Assembly: GCA_039105265.1 (NCBI GenBank) | Contig: JAPFFF010000243.1 | Coordinates: 1-29,189, forward strand | Length of the DNA stretch: 29,189 nt | Direction: 5' to 3' | From: Tritrichomonas musculus | Lineage: Eukaryota > Parabasalia > Tritrichomonadida > Tritrichomonadidae | Part shown: positions 1 to 12,956 of the stretch, piece by piece | Numbering within the stretch: the stretch's first letter is position 1 | Layout: each line of letters starts with the position of its first letter | Program-made: the position numbers and the translations under genes | The notes under the pieces: model-generated | Database searches by the model: none | What the model saw: only the letters and a program-made list of their open reading frames with translations | Told to the model about the DNA's origin: nothing

Positions 1-1364
1 AACCATTAGATTAAACTACAACTGCAGTTGAACCATCAGATTCAGCTACAACTGCAATTTGAACCATCAGATTCAGCTACAACTGCAATTTGAACCATCA
101 GATTAAACTACAACTGCAATTGAACCATCAGATTCAGCTACAACTGCAATTTGAACCATCAGATTCAGCTACAACTGCAATTTGAACCATCAGATTCAGC
201 TACAACTGCAATTTGAACCATCAGATTAAACTACAACTGCAATTGAACCATTAGATTCAGCTGCAACTTCAATTGAACCATCAGATTAAACTACAACTGC
301 AATTGAACCATCAGATTCAGCTACAACTGCAATTGAACCATCAGATTAAACTACAACTGCAATTGAACCATCAGATTAAACTACAACTGCAATTGAATTA
401 TCAGATTAAACTACAACTGCAATTTGAACCATCAGATTCAGCTACAACTGCAATTTGAACCATCAGATTAAACTACAACTGCAATTGAACCATTAGATTC
501 AGCTGCAACTTCAATTGAACCATCAGATTCAGCTACAACTGCAATTGAACCATCAGATTAAACTACAACTGCAATTGAACCATCAGATTCAGCTGCAACT
601 GCAATTGAACCATCAGATTAAACTACAACTGCAATTGAACCATTAGATTCAGCTGCAACTGCAATTTGAACCATCAGATTAAACTACAACTGGAATTGAA
701 CCATTAGATTCAGCTGCAACTGCAATTTGAACCATTAGATTAAACTACAACTGCAATTGAACCATCAGATTAAACTACAACTGCAATTTGAACCATCAGA
801 TTCAGCTACAACTGCAATTTGAACCATTAGATTAAACTACAACTGCAATTTGAACCATCAGATTCAGCTACAACTGCAATTTGAACCATTAGATTAAACT
901 ACAACTGCAATTGAACCATCAGATTAAACTACAACTGCAGTTGAATCATCAGATTAAACTACAACTGCAGTTGAACCATTAGATTCAGCTACAACTGCAA
1001 TTTGAACCATCAGATTCAGCTGCAACTGCAATTGAACCATCAGATTAAACTACAACTTCAATTGAACCATTAGATTCAGCTGCAACTGCAATTTGAACCA
1101 TTAGATTAAGCTACAACTGAAATTGAACCATTAGATTAAACTACAACTGCAATTGAACCATCAGATTAAACTACAACTGCAATTGAACTATCAGATTAAA
1201 CTACAACTGCAATTGAACCATCAGATTCAGCTGCAACTGCAATTTGAACCATCAGATTAAACTACAACTGCAATTTGAATCATCAGATTAAACTACAACT
1301 GCAATTTGAACCATCAGATTAAACTACAACTGCAGTTGAATCATCAGATTAAACTACAACTGCA
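1..1364 (+). repeat. Higher-order module alpha, copy 1, with its link to beta
   Basis: This block is the reference copy of alpha. Its CTGGAA landmark begins with C at 690. A 31-bp-rich CAGCTAC run lies at its start and AAGCTAC/CTGAAA occurs at 1108. Bases 1-978 recur at 17061-18038 (offset 17060), and 1-1364 recur at 23988-25350 (offset 23987, with CAGCTAAAAC in place of CAGCTACAAC near 986). Bases 174-785 recur at 12345-12956 (offset 12171), and about 1-820 recur from 11567 with a few variant differences. The stretch holds only monomers and no gene. The 3' boundary is the point where the later copy switches to other sequence, good to about one monomer. Confidence 0.85.
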
Positions 1365-3585
1365 GTTGAACCATTAGATTCAGCTAAAACTGCAATTTGA
1401 ACCATCAGATTCAGCTGCAACTGCAATTGAACCATCAGATTAAACTACAACTGCAATTTGAACCATCAGATTAAACTACAACTGCAAATTGAACCATCAG
1501 ATTAAACTACAACTGCAATTTGAATCATCAGATTAAACTACAACTGCAATTTGAATCATCAGATTAAACTACAACTGCAGTTGAATCATCAGATTAAACT
1601 ACAACTGCAGTTGAACCATTAGATTCAGCTATAACTGCAATTTGAACCATCAGATTCAGCTGCAACTGCAATTGAACCATCAGATTAAACTACAACTGCA
1701 ATTTGAACCATCAGATTCAGCTACAACTGCAGTTGAATCATCAGATTAAACTACAACTGCAGTTGAACCATTAGATTCAGCTACAACTGCAATTTGAACC
1801 ATCAGATTCAGCTGCAACTGCAATTGAACCATCAGATTAAACTACAACTTCAATTGAACCATTAGATTCAGCTGCAACTGCAATTTGAACCATTAGATTA
1901 AGCTACAACTGAAATTGAACCATTAGATTAAACTACAACTGCAATTGAACCATCAGATTAAACTACAACTGCAATTGAACTATCAGATTAAACTACAACT
2001 GCAATTGAACCATCAGATTCAGCTGCAACTGCAATTTGAACCATCAGATTCAGCTACAACTGCAATTTGAACCATCAGATTCAGCTGCAACTGCAATTTG
2101 AACCATCAGATTAAACTACAACTGCAATTTGAATCATCAGATTAAACTACAACTGCAATTTGAACCATCAGATTAAACTACAACTGCAGTTGAATCATCA
2201 GATTAAACTACAACTGCAGTTGAATCATCAGATTAAACTACAACTGCAATTGAACCATCAGATTAAACTACAACTGCAATTTGAATCATCAGATTAAACT
2301 ACAACTGCAATTTGAACCATCAGATTAAACTACAACTGCAATTGAACCATCAGATTAAACTACAACTGCAATTGAACCATCAGATTAAACTACAACTGCA
2401 ATTGAACTATCAGATTAAACTACAACTGCAATTGAACCATCAGATTAAACTACAACTGCAATTGAACTATCAGATTAAACTACAACTGCAATTGAACCAT
2501 CAGATTCAGCTGCAACTGCAATTTGAACCATCAGATTAAACTACAACTGCAATTTGAATCATCAGATTAAACTACAACTGCAATTTGAACCATCAGATTA
2601 AACTACAACTGCAGTTGAACCATCAGATTAAACTACAACTGCAATTGAACCATCAGATTAAACTACAACTGCAATTTGAACCATCAGATTCAGCTACAAC
2701 TGCAATTTGAACCATTAGATTAAACTACAATTGCAATTGAACCATCAGATTAAACTACAACTGCAGTTGAATCATCAGATTAAACTACAACTGCAGTTGA
2801 ACCATTAGATTCAGCTACAACTGCAATTTGAACCATCAGATTCAGCTGCAACTGCAATTGAACCATCAGATTAAACTACAACTTCAATTGAACCATTAGA
2901 TTCAGCTGCAACTGCAATTTGAACCATTAGATTAAGCTACAACTGAAATTGAACCATTAGATTAAACTACAACTGCAATTGAACCATCAGATTAAACTAC
3001 AACTGCAGTTGAATCATCAGATTAAACTACAACTGCAGTTGAACCATTAGATTCAGCTACAACTGCAATTGAACCATCAGATTCAGCTGCAACTGCAATT
3101 TGAACCATCAGATTAAACTACAACTGCAATTTGAATCATCAGATTAAACTACAACTGCAATTTGAACCATCAGATTAAACTACAACTGCAGTTGAACCAT
3201 CAGATTAAACTACAACTGCAATTGAACCATCAGATTAAACTACAACTGCAATTTGAACCATCAGATTCAGCTACAACTGCAATTTGAACCATTAGATTAA
3301 ACTACAATTGCAATTGAACCATCAGATTAAACTACAACTGCAGTTGAATCATCAGATTAAACTACAACTGCAGTTGAACCATTAGATTCAGCTACAACTG
3401 CAATTTGAACCATCAGATTCAGCTGCAACTGCAATTGAACCATCAGATTAAACTACAACTTCAATTGAACCATTAGATTCAGCTGCAACTGCAATTTGAA
3501 CCATTAGATTAAGCTACAACTGAAATTGAACCATTAGATTAAACTACAACTGCAATTGAACCATCAGATTAAACTACAACTGCAA
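1325..3585 (+). repeat. Higher-order module beta, copy 1
   Basis: This block carries three rare landmarks in fixed order: CAGCTAAAAC at 1381, a 31-bp junction with an extra A (CTGCAAATTG) near 1485, and CAGCTATAAC at 1626. Two ACAATTGC monomers follow at 2727 and 3304. The same string recurs at 12947-15206 (offset 11622), at 18208-20189 (offset 17058, then 16996) and from 20190. Relative to the copies at 18208 and 20190 it keeps a two-monomer (62-bp) insertion near 2038-2099. Against the 12947 copy I saw only isolated differences, such as CAG versus AAA near 1716. It begins inside the alpha link, so the two modules overlap here. Confidence 0.85.
2482..3583 (+). repeat. 577-bp tandem duplication of 19 monomers inside beta copy 1
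   Basis: Bases 2482-3058 form one unit and 3059-3583 are a partial second copy (about 525 of 577 bp). The two ACAATTGC landmarks (2727 and 3304) and the two AAGCTAC landmarks (2934 and 3511) are both exactly 577 bp apart. The match starts at a TTGAACC/CAGCTGC monomer and ends where CTGCAGTTG is replaced by CTGCAATTTG. The duplication also exists in the beta copy at 12947 (14349 and 14926) and in the copy at 20190 (21517 and 22094). It is therefore older than the duplication of beta itself. The copy at 18208 holds only one ACAATTGC, at 19723. Confidence 0.88.
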
Positions 3586-3617
3586 TTTGAATCATCAGAT
3601 TAAACTACAACTGCAAT

Positions 3618-4284
3618 TTGAACCATCAGATTAAACTACAACTGCAGTTGAATCATCAGATTAAACTACAACTGCAGTTGAATCATCAGATTAAACTACA
3701 ACTGCAGTTGAACCATTAGATTCAGCTACAACTGCAATTTGAACCATCAGATTCAGCTGCAACTGCAATTGAACCATCAGATTAAACTACAACTTCAATT
3801 GAACCATTAGATTAAGCTACAACTGAAATTGAACCATTAGATTAAACTACAACTGCAATTGAACCATCAGATTAAACTACAACTGCAATTTGAATCATCA
3901 GATTAAACTACAACTGCAATTTGAACCATTAGATTAAACTACAATTGCAATTGAACCATCAGATTAAACTACAACTGCAATTTGAACCATCAGATTAAAC
4001 TACAACTGCAGTTGAATCATCAGATTAAACTACAACTGCAGTTGAATCATCAGATTAAACTACAACTGCAGTTGAACCATTAGATTCAGCTACAACTGCA
4101 ATTTGAACCATCAGATTCAGCTGCAACTGCAATTGAACCATCAGATTAAACTACAACTTCAATTGAACCATTAGATTAAGCTACAACTGAAATTGAACCA
4201 TTAGATTAAACTACAACTGCAATTGAACCATCAGATTAAACTACAACTGCAATTTGAATCATCAGATTAAACTACAACTGCAAT
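3618..4284 (+). repeat. 364-bp, 12-monomer tandem unit and its partial second copy
   Basis: Bases 3618-3981 hold twelve monomers with lengths 30, 30, 30, 31, 30, 30, 30, 30, 31, 31, 30, 31, totalling 364. Bases 3982-4284 repeat the first ten in the same order, including the CTTCAA, CTGAAA and TTGAATC monomers. The copy then departs at a CAGCTGC monomer where the first unit has ACAATTGC. The same 364-bp pair is seen again starting at 5680/6044 and at 8896/9260, so the pair was amplified as part of larger units. Confidence 0.88.
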
Positions 4285-6555
4285 TTGAACCATCAGATTC
4301 AGCTGCAACTGCAATTGAACCATCAGATTAAACTACAACTTCAATTGAACCATTAGATTCAGCTGCAACTGCAATTTGAACCATTAGATTAAGCTACAAC
4401 TGAAATTGAACCATTAGATTAAACTACAACTGCAATTGAACCATCAGATTAAACTACAACTGCAGTTGAATCATCAGATTAAACTACAACTGCAGTTGAA
4501 CCATTAGATTCAGCTACAACTGCAATTTGAACCATCAGATTCAGCTGCAACTGCAATTGAACCATCAGATTAAACTACAACTTCAATTGAACCATTAGAT
4601 TCAGCTGCAACTGCAATTTGAACCATTAGATTAAGCTACAACTGAAATTGAACCATTAGATTAAACTACAACTGCAATTGAACCATCAGATTAAACTACA
4701 ACTGCAATTGAACTATCAGATTAAACTACAACTGCAATTGAACCATCAGATTCAGCTGCAACTGCAATTTGAACCATCAGATTAAACTACAACTGCAATT
4801 TGAATCATCAGATTAAACTACAACTGCAATTGAACCATCAGATTAAACTACAACTGCAATTGAACCATCAGATTCAGCTACAACTGCAATTTGAACCATC
4901 AGATTAAACTACAACTGCAATTGAACCATCAGATTCAGCTACAACTGCAATTGAACCATCAGATTAAACTACAACTGCAATTGAATTATCAGATTCAGCT
5001 ACAACTGCAATTTGAACCATCAGATTAAACTACAACTGCAATTGAACCATCAGATTAAACTACAACTGCAGTTGAACCATCAGATTCAGCTACAACTGCA
5101 ATTTGAACCATCAGATTCAGCTACAACTGCAATTTGAACCATCAGATTCAGCTACAACTGCAATTTGAACCATCAGATTAAACTACAACTGCAATTGAAC
5201 CATTAGATTCAGCTGCAACTTCAATTGAACCATCAGATTAAACTACAACTGCAATTGAACCATCAGATTCAGCTACAACTGCAATTGAACCATCAGATTA
5301 AACTACAACTGCAATTTGAACCATCAGATTCAGCTACAACTGCAATTGAACCATCAGATTAAACTACAATTGCAATTGAACCATCAGATTAAACTACAAC
5401 TGCAGTTGAATCATCAGATTAAACTACAACTGCAGTTGAACCATTAGATTCAGCTACAACTGCAATTTGAACCATCAGATTCAGCTGCAACTGCAATTGA
5501 ACCATCAGATTAAACTACAACTTCAATTGAACCATTAGATTCAGCTGCAACTGCAATTTGAACCATTAGATTAAGCTACAACTGAAATTGAACCATTAGA
5601 TTAAACTACAACTGCAATTGAACCATCAGATTAAACTACAACTGCAATTTGAATCATCAGATTAAACTACAACTGCAATTTGAACCATCAGATTAAACTA
5701 CAACTGCAGTTGAATCATCAGATTAAACTACAACTGCAGTTGAATCATCAGATTAAACTACAACTGCAGTTGAACCATTAGATTCAGCTACAACTGCAAT
5801 TTGAACCATCAGATTCAGCTGCAACTGCAATTGAACCATCAGATTAAACTACAACTTCAATTGAACCATTAGATTAAGCTACAACTGAAATTGAACCATT
5901 AGATTAAACTACAACTGCAATTGAACCATCAGATTAAACTACAACTGCAATTTGAATCATCAGATTAAACTACAACTGCAATTTGAACCATTAGATTAAA
6001 CTACAATTGCAATTGAACCATCAGATTAAACTACAACTGCAATTTGAACCATCAGATTAAACTACAACTGCAGTTGAATCATCAGATTAAACTACAACTG
6101 CAGTTGAATCATCAGATTAAACTACAACTGCAGTTGAACCATTAGATTCAGCTACAACTGCAATTTGAACCATCAGATTCAGCTGCAACTGCAATTGAAC
6201 CATCAGATTAAACTACAACTTCAATTGAACCATTAGATTAAGCTACAACTGAAATTGAACCATTAGATTAAACTACAACTGCAATTGAACCATCAGATTA
6301 AACTACAACTGCAATTTGAATCATCAGATTAAACTACAACTGCAATTTGAACCATCAGATTCAGCTGCAACTGCAATTGAACCATCAGATTAAACTACAA
6401 CTTCAATTGAACCATTAGATTCAGCTGCAACTGCAATTTGAACCATTAGATTAAGCTACAACTGAAATTGAACCATTAGATTAAACTACAACTGCAATTG
6501 AACCATCAGATTAAACTACAACTGCAGTTGAATCATCAGATTAAACTACAACTGC
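3982..6555 (+). repeat. 2.57-kb block, first copy of a 3216-bp-spaced duplication
   Basis: This block matches 7198-9770 at an offset of 3216 bp. Landmarks that agree exactly are TTGAATTATCAGATTCAGC (4981 and 8197), ACAATTGC (5366 and 8582; 6003 and 9219) and AAGCTAC (4178 and 7394; 4391 and 7607; 4633 and 7849; 5573 and 8789; 5876 and 9092; 6240 and 9456; 6453 and 9669). The upstream limit is set by CAATTTG versus CAATTG just before the unit. The downstream limit is where CTGCAATTG faces CTGCAGTTG. I saw no internal difference in the lines compared. Confidence 0.88.
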
Positions 6556-7197
6556 AATTGAACCATCAGATTCAGCTGCAACTGCAATTTGAACCATCAG
6601 ATTAAACTACAACTGCAGTTGAACCATCAGATTCAGCTACAACTGCAATTTGAACCATCAGATTCAGCTACAACTGCAATTTGAACCATCAGATTCAGCT
6701 ACAACTGCAATTTGAACCATCAGATTCAGCTACAACTGCAATTGAACCATCAGATTAAACTACAACTGCAATTGAATTATCAGATTCAGCTACAACTGCA
6801 ATTTGAACCATCAGATTAAACTACAACTGCAATTGAACCATCAGATTAAACTACAACTGCAGTTGAACCATCAGATTCAGCTACAACTGCAATTTGAACC
6901 ATCAGATTCAGCTACAACTGCAATTTGAACCATCAGATTCAGCTACAACTGCAGTTGAATCATCAGATTAAACTACAACTGCAGTTGAATCATCAGATTA
7001 AACTACAACTGCAGTTGAACCATTAGATTCAGCTACAACTGCAATTTGAACCATCAGATTCAGCTGCAACTGCAATTGAACCATCAGATTAAACTACAAC
7101 TTCAATTGAACCATTAGATTAAACTACAACTGCAATTTGAACCATCAGATTCAGCTACAACTGCAATTTGAACCATCAGATTCAGCTGCAACTGCAA
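6556..7197 (+). repeat. Spacer between the two 2.57-kb gamma blocks
   Basis: This 642-bp stretch holds ordinary monomers. It has a run of CAGCTAC 31-mers at about 6620-6730, a TTGAATTATCAGATTCAGC monomer at 6772, then TTGAATC/CTGCAG monomers from about 6954. Part of it (about 6772-6945) matches 4981-5154 at an offset of 1791 bp. It looks like a short remnant of a gamma-like block left at an exchange junction. No gene is seen. Confidence 0.75.
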
Positions 7198-9770
7198 TTG
7201 AACCATCAGATTAAACTACAACTGCAGTTGAATCATCAGATTAAACTACAACTGCAGTTGAATCATCAGATTAAACTACAACTGCAGTTGAACCATTAGA
7301 TTCAGCTACAACTGCAATTTGAACCATCAGATTCAGCTGCAACTGCAATTGAACCATCAGATTAAACTACAACTTCAATTGAACCATTAGATTAAGCTAC
7401 AACTGAAATTGAACCATTAGATTAAACTACAACTGCAATTGAACCATCAGATTAAACTACAACTGCAATTTGAATCATCAGATTAAACTACAACTGCAAT
7501 TTGAACCATCAGATTCAGCTGCAACTGCAATTGAACCATCAGATTAAACTACAACTTCAATTGAACCATTAGATTCAGCTGCAACTGCAATTTGAACCAT
7601 TAGATTAAGCTACAACTGAAATTGAACCATTAGATTAAACTACAACTGCAATTGAACCATCAGATTAAACTACAACTGCAGTTGAATCATCAGATTAAAC
7701 TACAACTGCAGTTGAACCATTAGATTCAGCTACAACTGCAATTTGAACCATCAGATTCAGCTGCAACTGCAATTGAACCATCAGATTAAACTACAACTTC
7801 AATTGAACCATTAGATTCAGCTGCAACTGCAATTTGAACCATTAGATTAAGCTACAACTGAAATTGAACCATTAGATTAAACTACAACTGCAATTGAACC
7901 ATCAGATTAAACTACAACTGCAATTGAACTATCAGATTAAACTACAACTGCAATTGAACCATCAGATTCAGCTGCAACTGCAATTTGAACCATCAGATTA
8001 AACTACAACTGCAATTTGAATCATCAGATTAAACTACAACTGCAATTGAACCATCAGATTAAACTACAACTGCAATTGAACCATCAGATTCAGCTACAAC
8101 TGCAATTTGAACCATCAGATTAAACTACAACTGCAATTGAACCATCAGATTCAGCTACAACTGCAATTGAACCATCAGATTAAACTACAACTGCAATTGA
8201 ATTATCAGATTCAGCTACAACTGCAATTTGAACCATCAGATTAAACTACAACTGCAATTGAACCATCAGATTAAACTACAACTGCAGTTGAACCATCAGA
8301 TTCAGCTACAACTGCAATTTGAACCATCAGATTCAGCTACAACTGCAATTTGAACCATCAGATTCAGCTACAACTGCAATTTGAACCATCAGATTAAACT
8401 ACAACTGCAATTGAACCATTAGATTCAGCTGCAACTTCAATTGAACCATCAGATTAAACTACAACTGCAATTGAACCATCAGATTCAGCTACAACTGCAA
8501 TTGAACCATCAGATTAAACTACAACTGCAATTTGAACCATCAGATTCAGCTACAACTGCAATTGAACCATCAGATTAAACTACAATTGCAATTGAACCAT
8601 CAGATTAAACTACAACTGCAGTTGAATCATCAGATTAAACTACAACTGCAGTTGAACCATTAGATTCAGCTACAACTGCAATTTGAACCATCAGATTCAG
8701 CTGCAACTGCAATTGAACCATCAGATTAAACTACAACTTCAATTGAACCATTAGATTCAGCTGCAACTGCAATTTGAACCATTAGATTAAGCTACAACTG
8801 AAATTGAACCATTAGATTAAACTACAACTGCAATTGAACCATCAGATTAAACTACAACTGCAATTTGAATCATCAGATTAAACTACAACTGCAATTTGAA
8901 CCATCAGATTAAACTACAACTGCAGTTGAATCATCAGATTAAACTACAACTGCAGTTGAATCATCAGATTAAACTACAACTGCAGTTGAACCATTAGATT
9001 CAGCTACAACTGCAATTTGAACCATCAGATTCAGCTGCAACTGCAATTGAACCATCAGATTAAACTACAACTTCAATTGAACCATTAGATTAAGCTACAA
9101 CTGAAATTGAACCATTAGATTAAACTACAACTGCAATTGAACCATCAGATTAAACTACAACTGCAATTTGAATCATCAGATTAAACTACAACTGCAATTT
9201 GAACCATTAGATTAAACTACAATTGCAATTGAACCATCAGATTAAACTACAACTGCAATTTGAACCATCAGATTAAACTACAACTGCAGTTGAATCATCA
9301 GATTAAACTACAACTGCAGTTGAATCATCAGATTAAACTACAACTGCAGTTGAACCATTAGATTCAGCTACAACTGCAATTTGAACCATCAGATTCAGCT
9401 GCAACTGCAATTGAACCATCAGATTAAACTACAACTTCAATTGAACCATTAGATTAAGCTACAACTGAAATTGAACCATTAGATTAAACTACAACTGCAA
9501 TTGAACCATCAGATTAAACTACAACTGCAATTTGAATCATCAGATTAAACTACAACTGCAATTTGAACCATCAGATTCAGCTGCAACTGCAATTGAACCA
9601 TCAGATTAAACTACAACTTCAATTGAACCATTAGATTCAGCTGCAACTGCAATTTGAACCATTAGATTAAGCTACAACTGAAATTGAACCATTAGATTAA
9701 ACTACAACTGCAATTGAACCATCAGATTAAACTACAACTGCAGTTGAATCATCAGATTAAACTACAACTG
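7198..9770 (+). repeat. 2.57-kb block, second copy
   Basis: This is the partner of 3982-6555. Its first 1.39 kb (7198 to about 8585) also matches 9260 to about 10647 at an offset of 2062 bp. The same 2062-bp spacing links 3982 to 6044. The offset 3216 equals 2062 plus 1154, where 1154 is the distance from 6044 to 7198. The two larger periods therefore share their breakpoints. It overlaps the start of the next repeat at 9260. Confidence 0.85.
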
Positions 9771-9983
9771 CAGTTGAACCATTAGATTCAGCTACAACTG
9801 CAATTTGAACCATCAGATTCAGCTGCAACTGCAATTGAACCATCAGATTAAACTACAACTTCAATTGAACCATTAGATTCAGCTGCAACTGCAATTTGAA
9901 CCATTAGATTAAGCTACAACTGAAATTGAACCATTAGATTAAACTACAACTGCAATTGAACCATCAGATTAAACTACAACTGC

Positions 9984-11566
9984 AATTGAACTATCAGATT
10001 AAACTACAACTGCAATTGAACCATCAGATTCAGCTGCAACTGCAATTTGAACCATCAGATTAAACTACAACTGCAATTTGAATCATCAGATTAAACTACA
10101 ACTGCAATTGAACCATCAGATTAAACTACAACTGCAATTGAACCATCAGATTCAGCTACAACTGCAATTTGAACCATCAGATTAAACTACAACTGCAATT
10201 GAACCATCAGATTCAGCTACAACTGCAATTGAACCATCAGATTAAACTACAACTGCAATTGAATTATCAGATTCAGCTACAACTGCAATTTGAACCATCA
10301 GATTAAACTACAACTGCAATTGAACCATCAGATTAAACTACAACTGCAGTTGAACCATCAGATTCAGCTACAACTGCAATTTGAACCATCAGATTCAGCT
10401 ACAACTGCAATTTGAACCATCAGATTCAGCTACAACTGCAATTTGAACCATCAGATTAAACTACAACTGCAATTGAACCATTAGATTCAGCTGCAACTTC
10501 AATTGAACCATCAGATTAAACTACAACTGCAATTGAACCATCAGATTCAGCTACAACTGCAATTGAACCATCAGATTAAACTACAACTGCAATTTGAACC
10601 ATCAGATTCAGCTACAACTGCAATTGAACCATCAGATTAAACTACAACTGCAATTGAACCATCAGATTAAACTACAACTGCAATTGAATTATCAGATTAA
10701 ACTACAACTGCAATTTGAACCATCAGATTCAGCTACAACTGCAATTGAACCATCAGATTAAACTACAACTGCAATTGAATTATCAGATTAAACTACAACT
10801 GCAATTTGAACCATCAGATTCAGCTACAACTGCAATTTGAACCATCAGATTAAACTACAACTGCAATTGAACCATTAGATTCAGCTGCAACTTCAATTGA
10901 ACCATCAGATTCAGCTACAACTGCAATTGAACCATCAGATTAAACTACAACTGCAATTGAACCATCAGATTCAGCTGCAACTGCAATTGAACCATCAGAT
11001 TAAACTACAACTGCAATTGAACCATTAGATTCAGCTGCAACTGCAATTTGAACCATCAGATTAAACTACAACTGGAATTGAACCATTAGATTCAGCTGTA
11101 ACTGCAATTTGAACCATTAGATTAAACTACAACTGCAATTGAACCATCAGATTAAACTACAACTGCAGTTGAACCATCAGATTCAGCTACAACTGCAATT
11201 TGAACCATCAGATTAAACTACAACTGCAATTTGAACCATCAGATTAAACTACAACTGCAATTGAACCATCAGATTAAACTACAACTGCAATTGAACCATC
11301 AGATTAAACTACAACTGCAATTGAACCATCAGATTCAGCTGCAACTGCAATTTGAACCATTAGATTAAACTACAACTGCAGTTGAACCATCAGATTCAGC
11401 TACAACTGCAGTTGAACCATTAGATTCAGCTACAACTGCAATTTGAACCATCAGATTCAGCTACAACTGCAATTTGAACCATCAGATTAAACTACAACTG
11501 CAATTGAACCATCAGATTAAACTACAACTGCAATTGAACCATCAGATTCAGCTGCAACTGCAATTG
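9984..11566 (+). repeat. Gamma-to-alpha connector, copy 1
   Basis: This stretch holds only monomers and carries TTGAATTATCAGATTCAGC at 10259, CTGGAA at 11072 and a private-looking CAGCTGTAAC about 20 bp after it. The block 9556-11566 recurs at 15020-17060, at offset 5464 rising to 5494 after a one-monomer insertion near 16633. Bases 9984 to about 11655 recur at 25929 to about 27600 (offset 15945). No AAGCTAC landmark is present between 9911 and 13522, which sets this region apart from the gamma expansion before it. Confidence 0.82.
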
Positions 11567-12344
11567 AACCATTAGATTAAACTACAACTGCAGTTGAACC
11601 ATCAGATTCAGCTACAACTGCAATTTGAACCATCAGATTCAGCTACAACTGCAATTTGAACCATCAGATTAAACTACAACTGCAATTGAACCATCAGATT
11701 CAGCTACAACTGCAATTTGAACCATCAGATTCAGCTACAACTGCAATTTGAACCATCAGATTCAGCTACAACTGCAATTTGAACCATCAGATTAAACTAC
11801 AACTGCAATTGAACCATTAGATTCAGCTGCAACTTCAATTGAACCATCAGATTAAACTACAACTGCAATTGAACCATCAGATTCAGCTACAACTGCAATT
11901 GAACCATCAGATTAAACTACAACTGCAATTGAACCATCAGATTAAACTACAACTGCAGTTGAATCATCAGATTAAACTACAACTGCAATTGAACCATCAG
12001 ATTCAGCTACAACTGCAATTTGAACCATCAGATTAAACTACAACTGCAATTGAACCATTAGATTCAGCTGCAACTTCAATTGAACCATCAGATTCAGCTA
12101 CAACTGCAATTGAACCATCAGATTAAACTACAACTGCAATTGAACCATCAGATTCAGCTGCAACTGCAATTGAACCATCAGATTAAACTACAACTGCAAT
12201 TGAACCATTAGATTCAGCTGCAACTGCAATTTGAACCATCAGATTAAACTACAACTGGAATTGAACCATTAGATTCAGCTGCAACTGCAATTTGAACCAT
12301 TAGATTAAACTACAACTGCAATTGAACCATCAGATTAAACTACA
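11567..12344 (+). repeat. Alpha module, copy 2, first of a 606-bp tandem pair
   Basis: This block matches window bases 1 to about 780 (offset 11566, then 11565), with CTGGAA at 12255. It is followed directly by a second, partial alpha whose CTGGAA lies 606 bp further on. One local difference stands out at 11956-11986: the monomer that reads CAATTGAATTATC in the first copy reads CAGTTGAATCATC here, and the following junction lacks the extra T. That accounts for the one-base shift of offset. Confidence 0.82.
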
Positions 12345-12956
12345 ACTGCAATTTGAACCATCAGATTCAGCTACAACTGCAATTTGAACCATCAGATTAA
12401 ACTACAACTGCAATTGAACCATTAGATTCAGCTGCAACTTCAATTGAACCATCAGATTAAACTACAACTGCAATTGAACCATCAGATTCAGCTACAACTG
12501 CAATTGAACCATCAGATTAAACTACAACTGCAATTGAACCATCAGATTAAACTACAACTGCAATTGAATTATCAGATTAAACTACAACTGCAATTTGAAC
12601 CATCAGATTCAGCTACAACTGCAATTTGAACCATCAGATTAAACTACAACTGCAATTGAACCATTAGATTCAGCTGCAACTTCAATTGAACCATCAGATT
12701 CAGCTACAACTGCAATTGAACCATCAGATTAAACTACAACTGCAATTGAACCATCAGATTCAGCTGCAACTGCAATTGAACCATCAGATTAAACTACAAC
12801 TGCAATTGAACCATTAGATTCAGCTGCAACTGCAATTTGAACCATCAGATTAAACTACAACTGGAATTGAACCATTAGATTCAGCTGCAACTGCAATTTG
12901 AACCATTAGATTAAACTACAACTGCAATTGAACCATCAGATTAAACTACAACTGCA
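12345..12956 (+). repeat. Alpha module, copy 3, second of the 606-bp tandem pair
   Basis: This block matches 174-785 at offset 12171, with CTGGAA at 12861. It matches the preceding alpha at about 605-606 bp, or 20 monomers. At its 3' end it passes straight into beta (12947) without the link that follows alpha in copy 1. The alpha/beta junction here is therefore a different breakpoint. Confidence 0.82.

Larger units (their letters stand above)
3586..9983 (+). repeat. Expanded gamma module, 6.4 kb, with nested tandem units
   Basis: This stretch is only monomers, ordered in nested repeats. The string TTGAACC, TTGAATC, TTGAATC with CTGCAG ends starts at 3618, 3982, 5680, 6044, 7198, 8896 and 9260. 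The AAGCTAC landmarks fall at 3814, 4178, 4391, 4633, 5573, 5876, 6240, 6453, 7394, 7607, 7849, 8789, 9092, 9456, 9669 and 9911. Their spacings repeat as 303, 364, 213, 242 and 940 bp. Elsewhere in the window gamma is about 1-2 kb, so this is a local expansion. No unique sequence or gene lies in it. Confidence 0.88.

Noticed and set aside
2312-2539. Short open frames of 61-75 codons with LNHQIKLQLQ repeats (also at 273, 11839, 12444, 13934, 17333, 18121, 19308, 21102, 24260)
   Set aside because: All start at TTG, since no plus-strand ATG exists. They arise wherever several 30-bp monomers without CATTAG or an extra T lie in a row. They recur at exactly the higher-order offsets and have no promoter or other gene context, so they are by-products of the ten-codon monomer.
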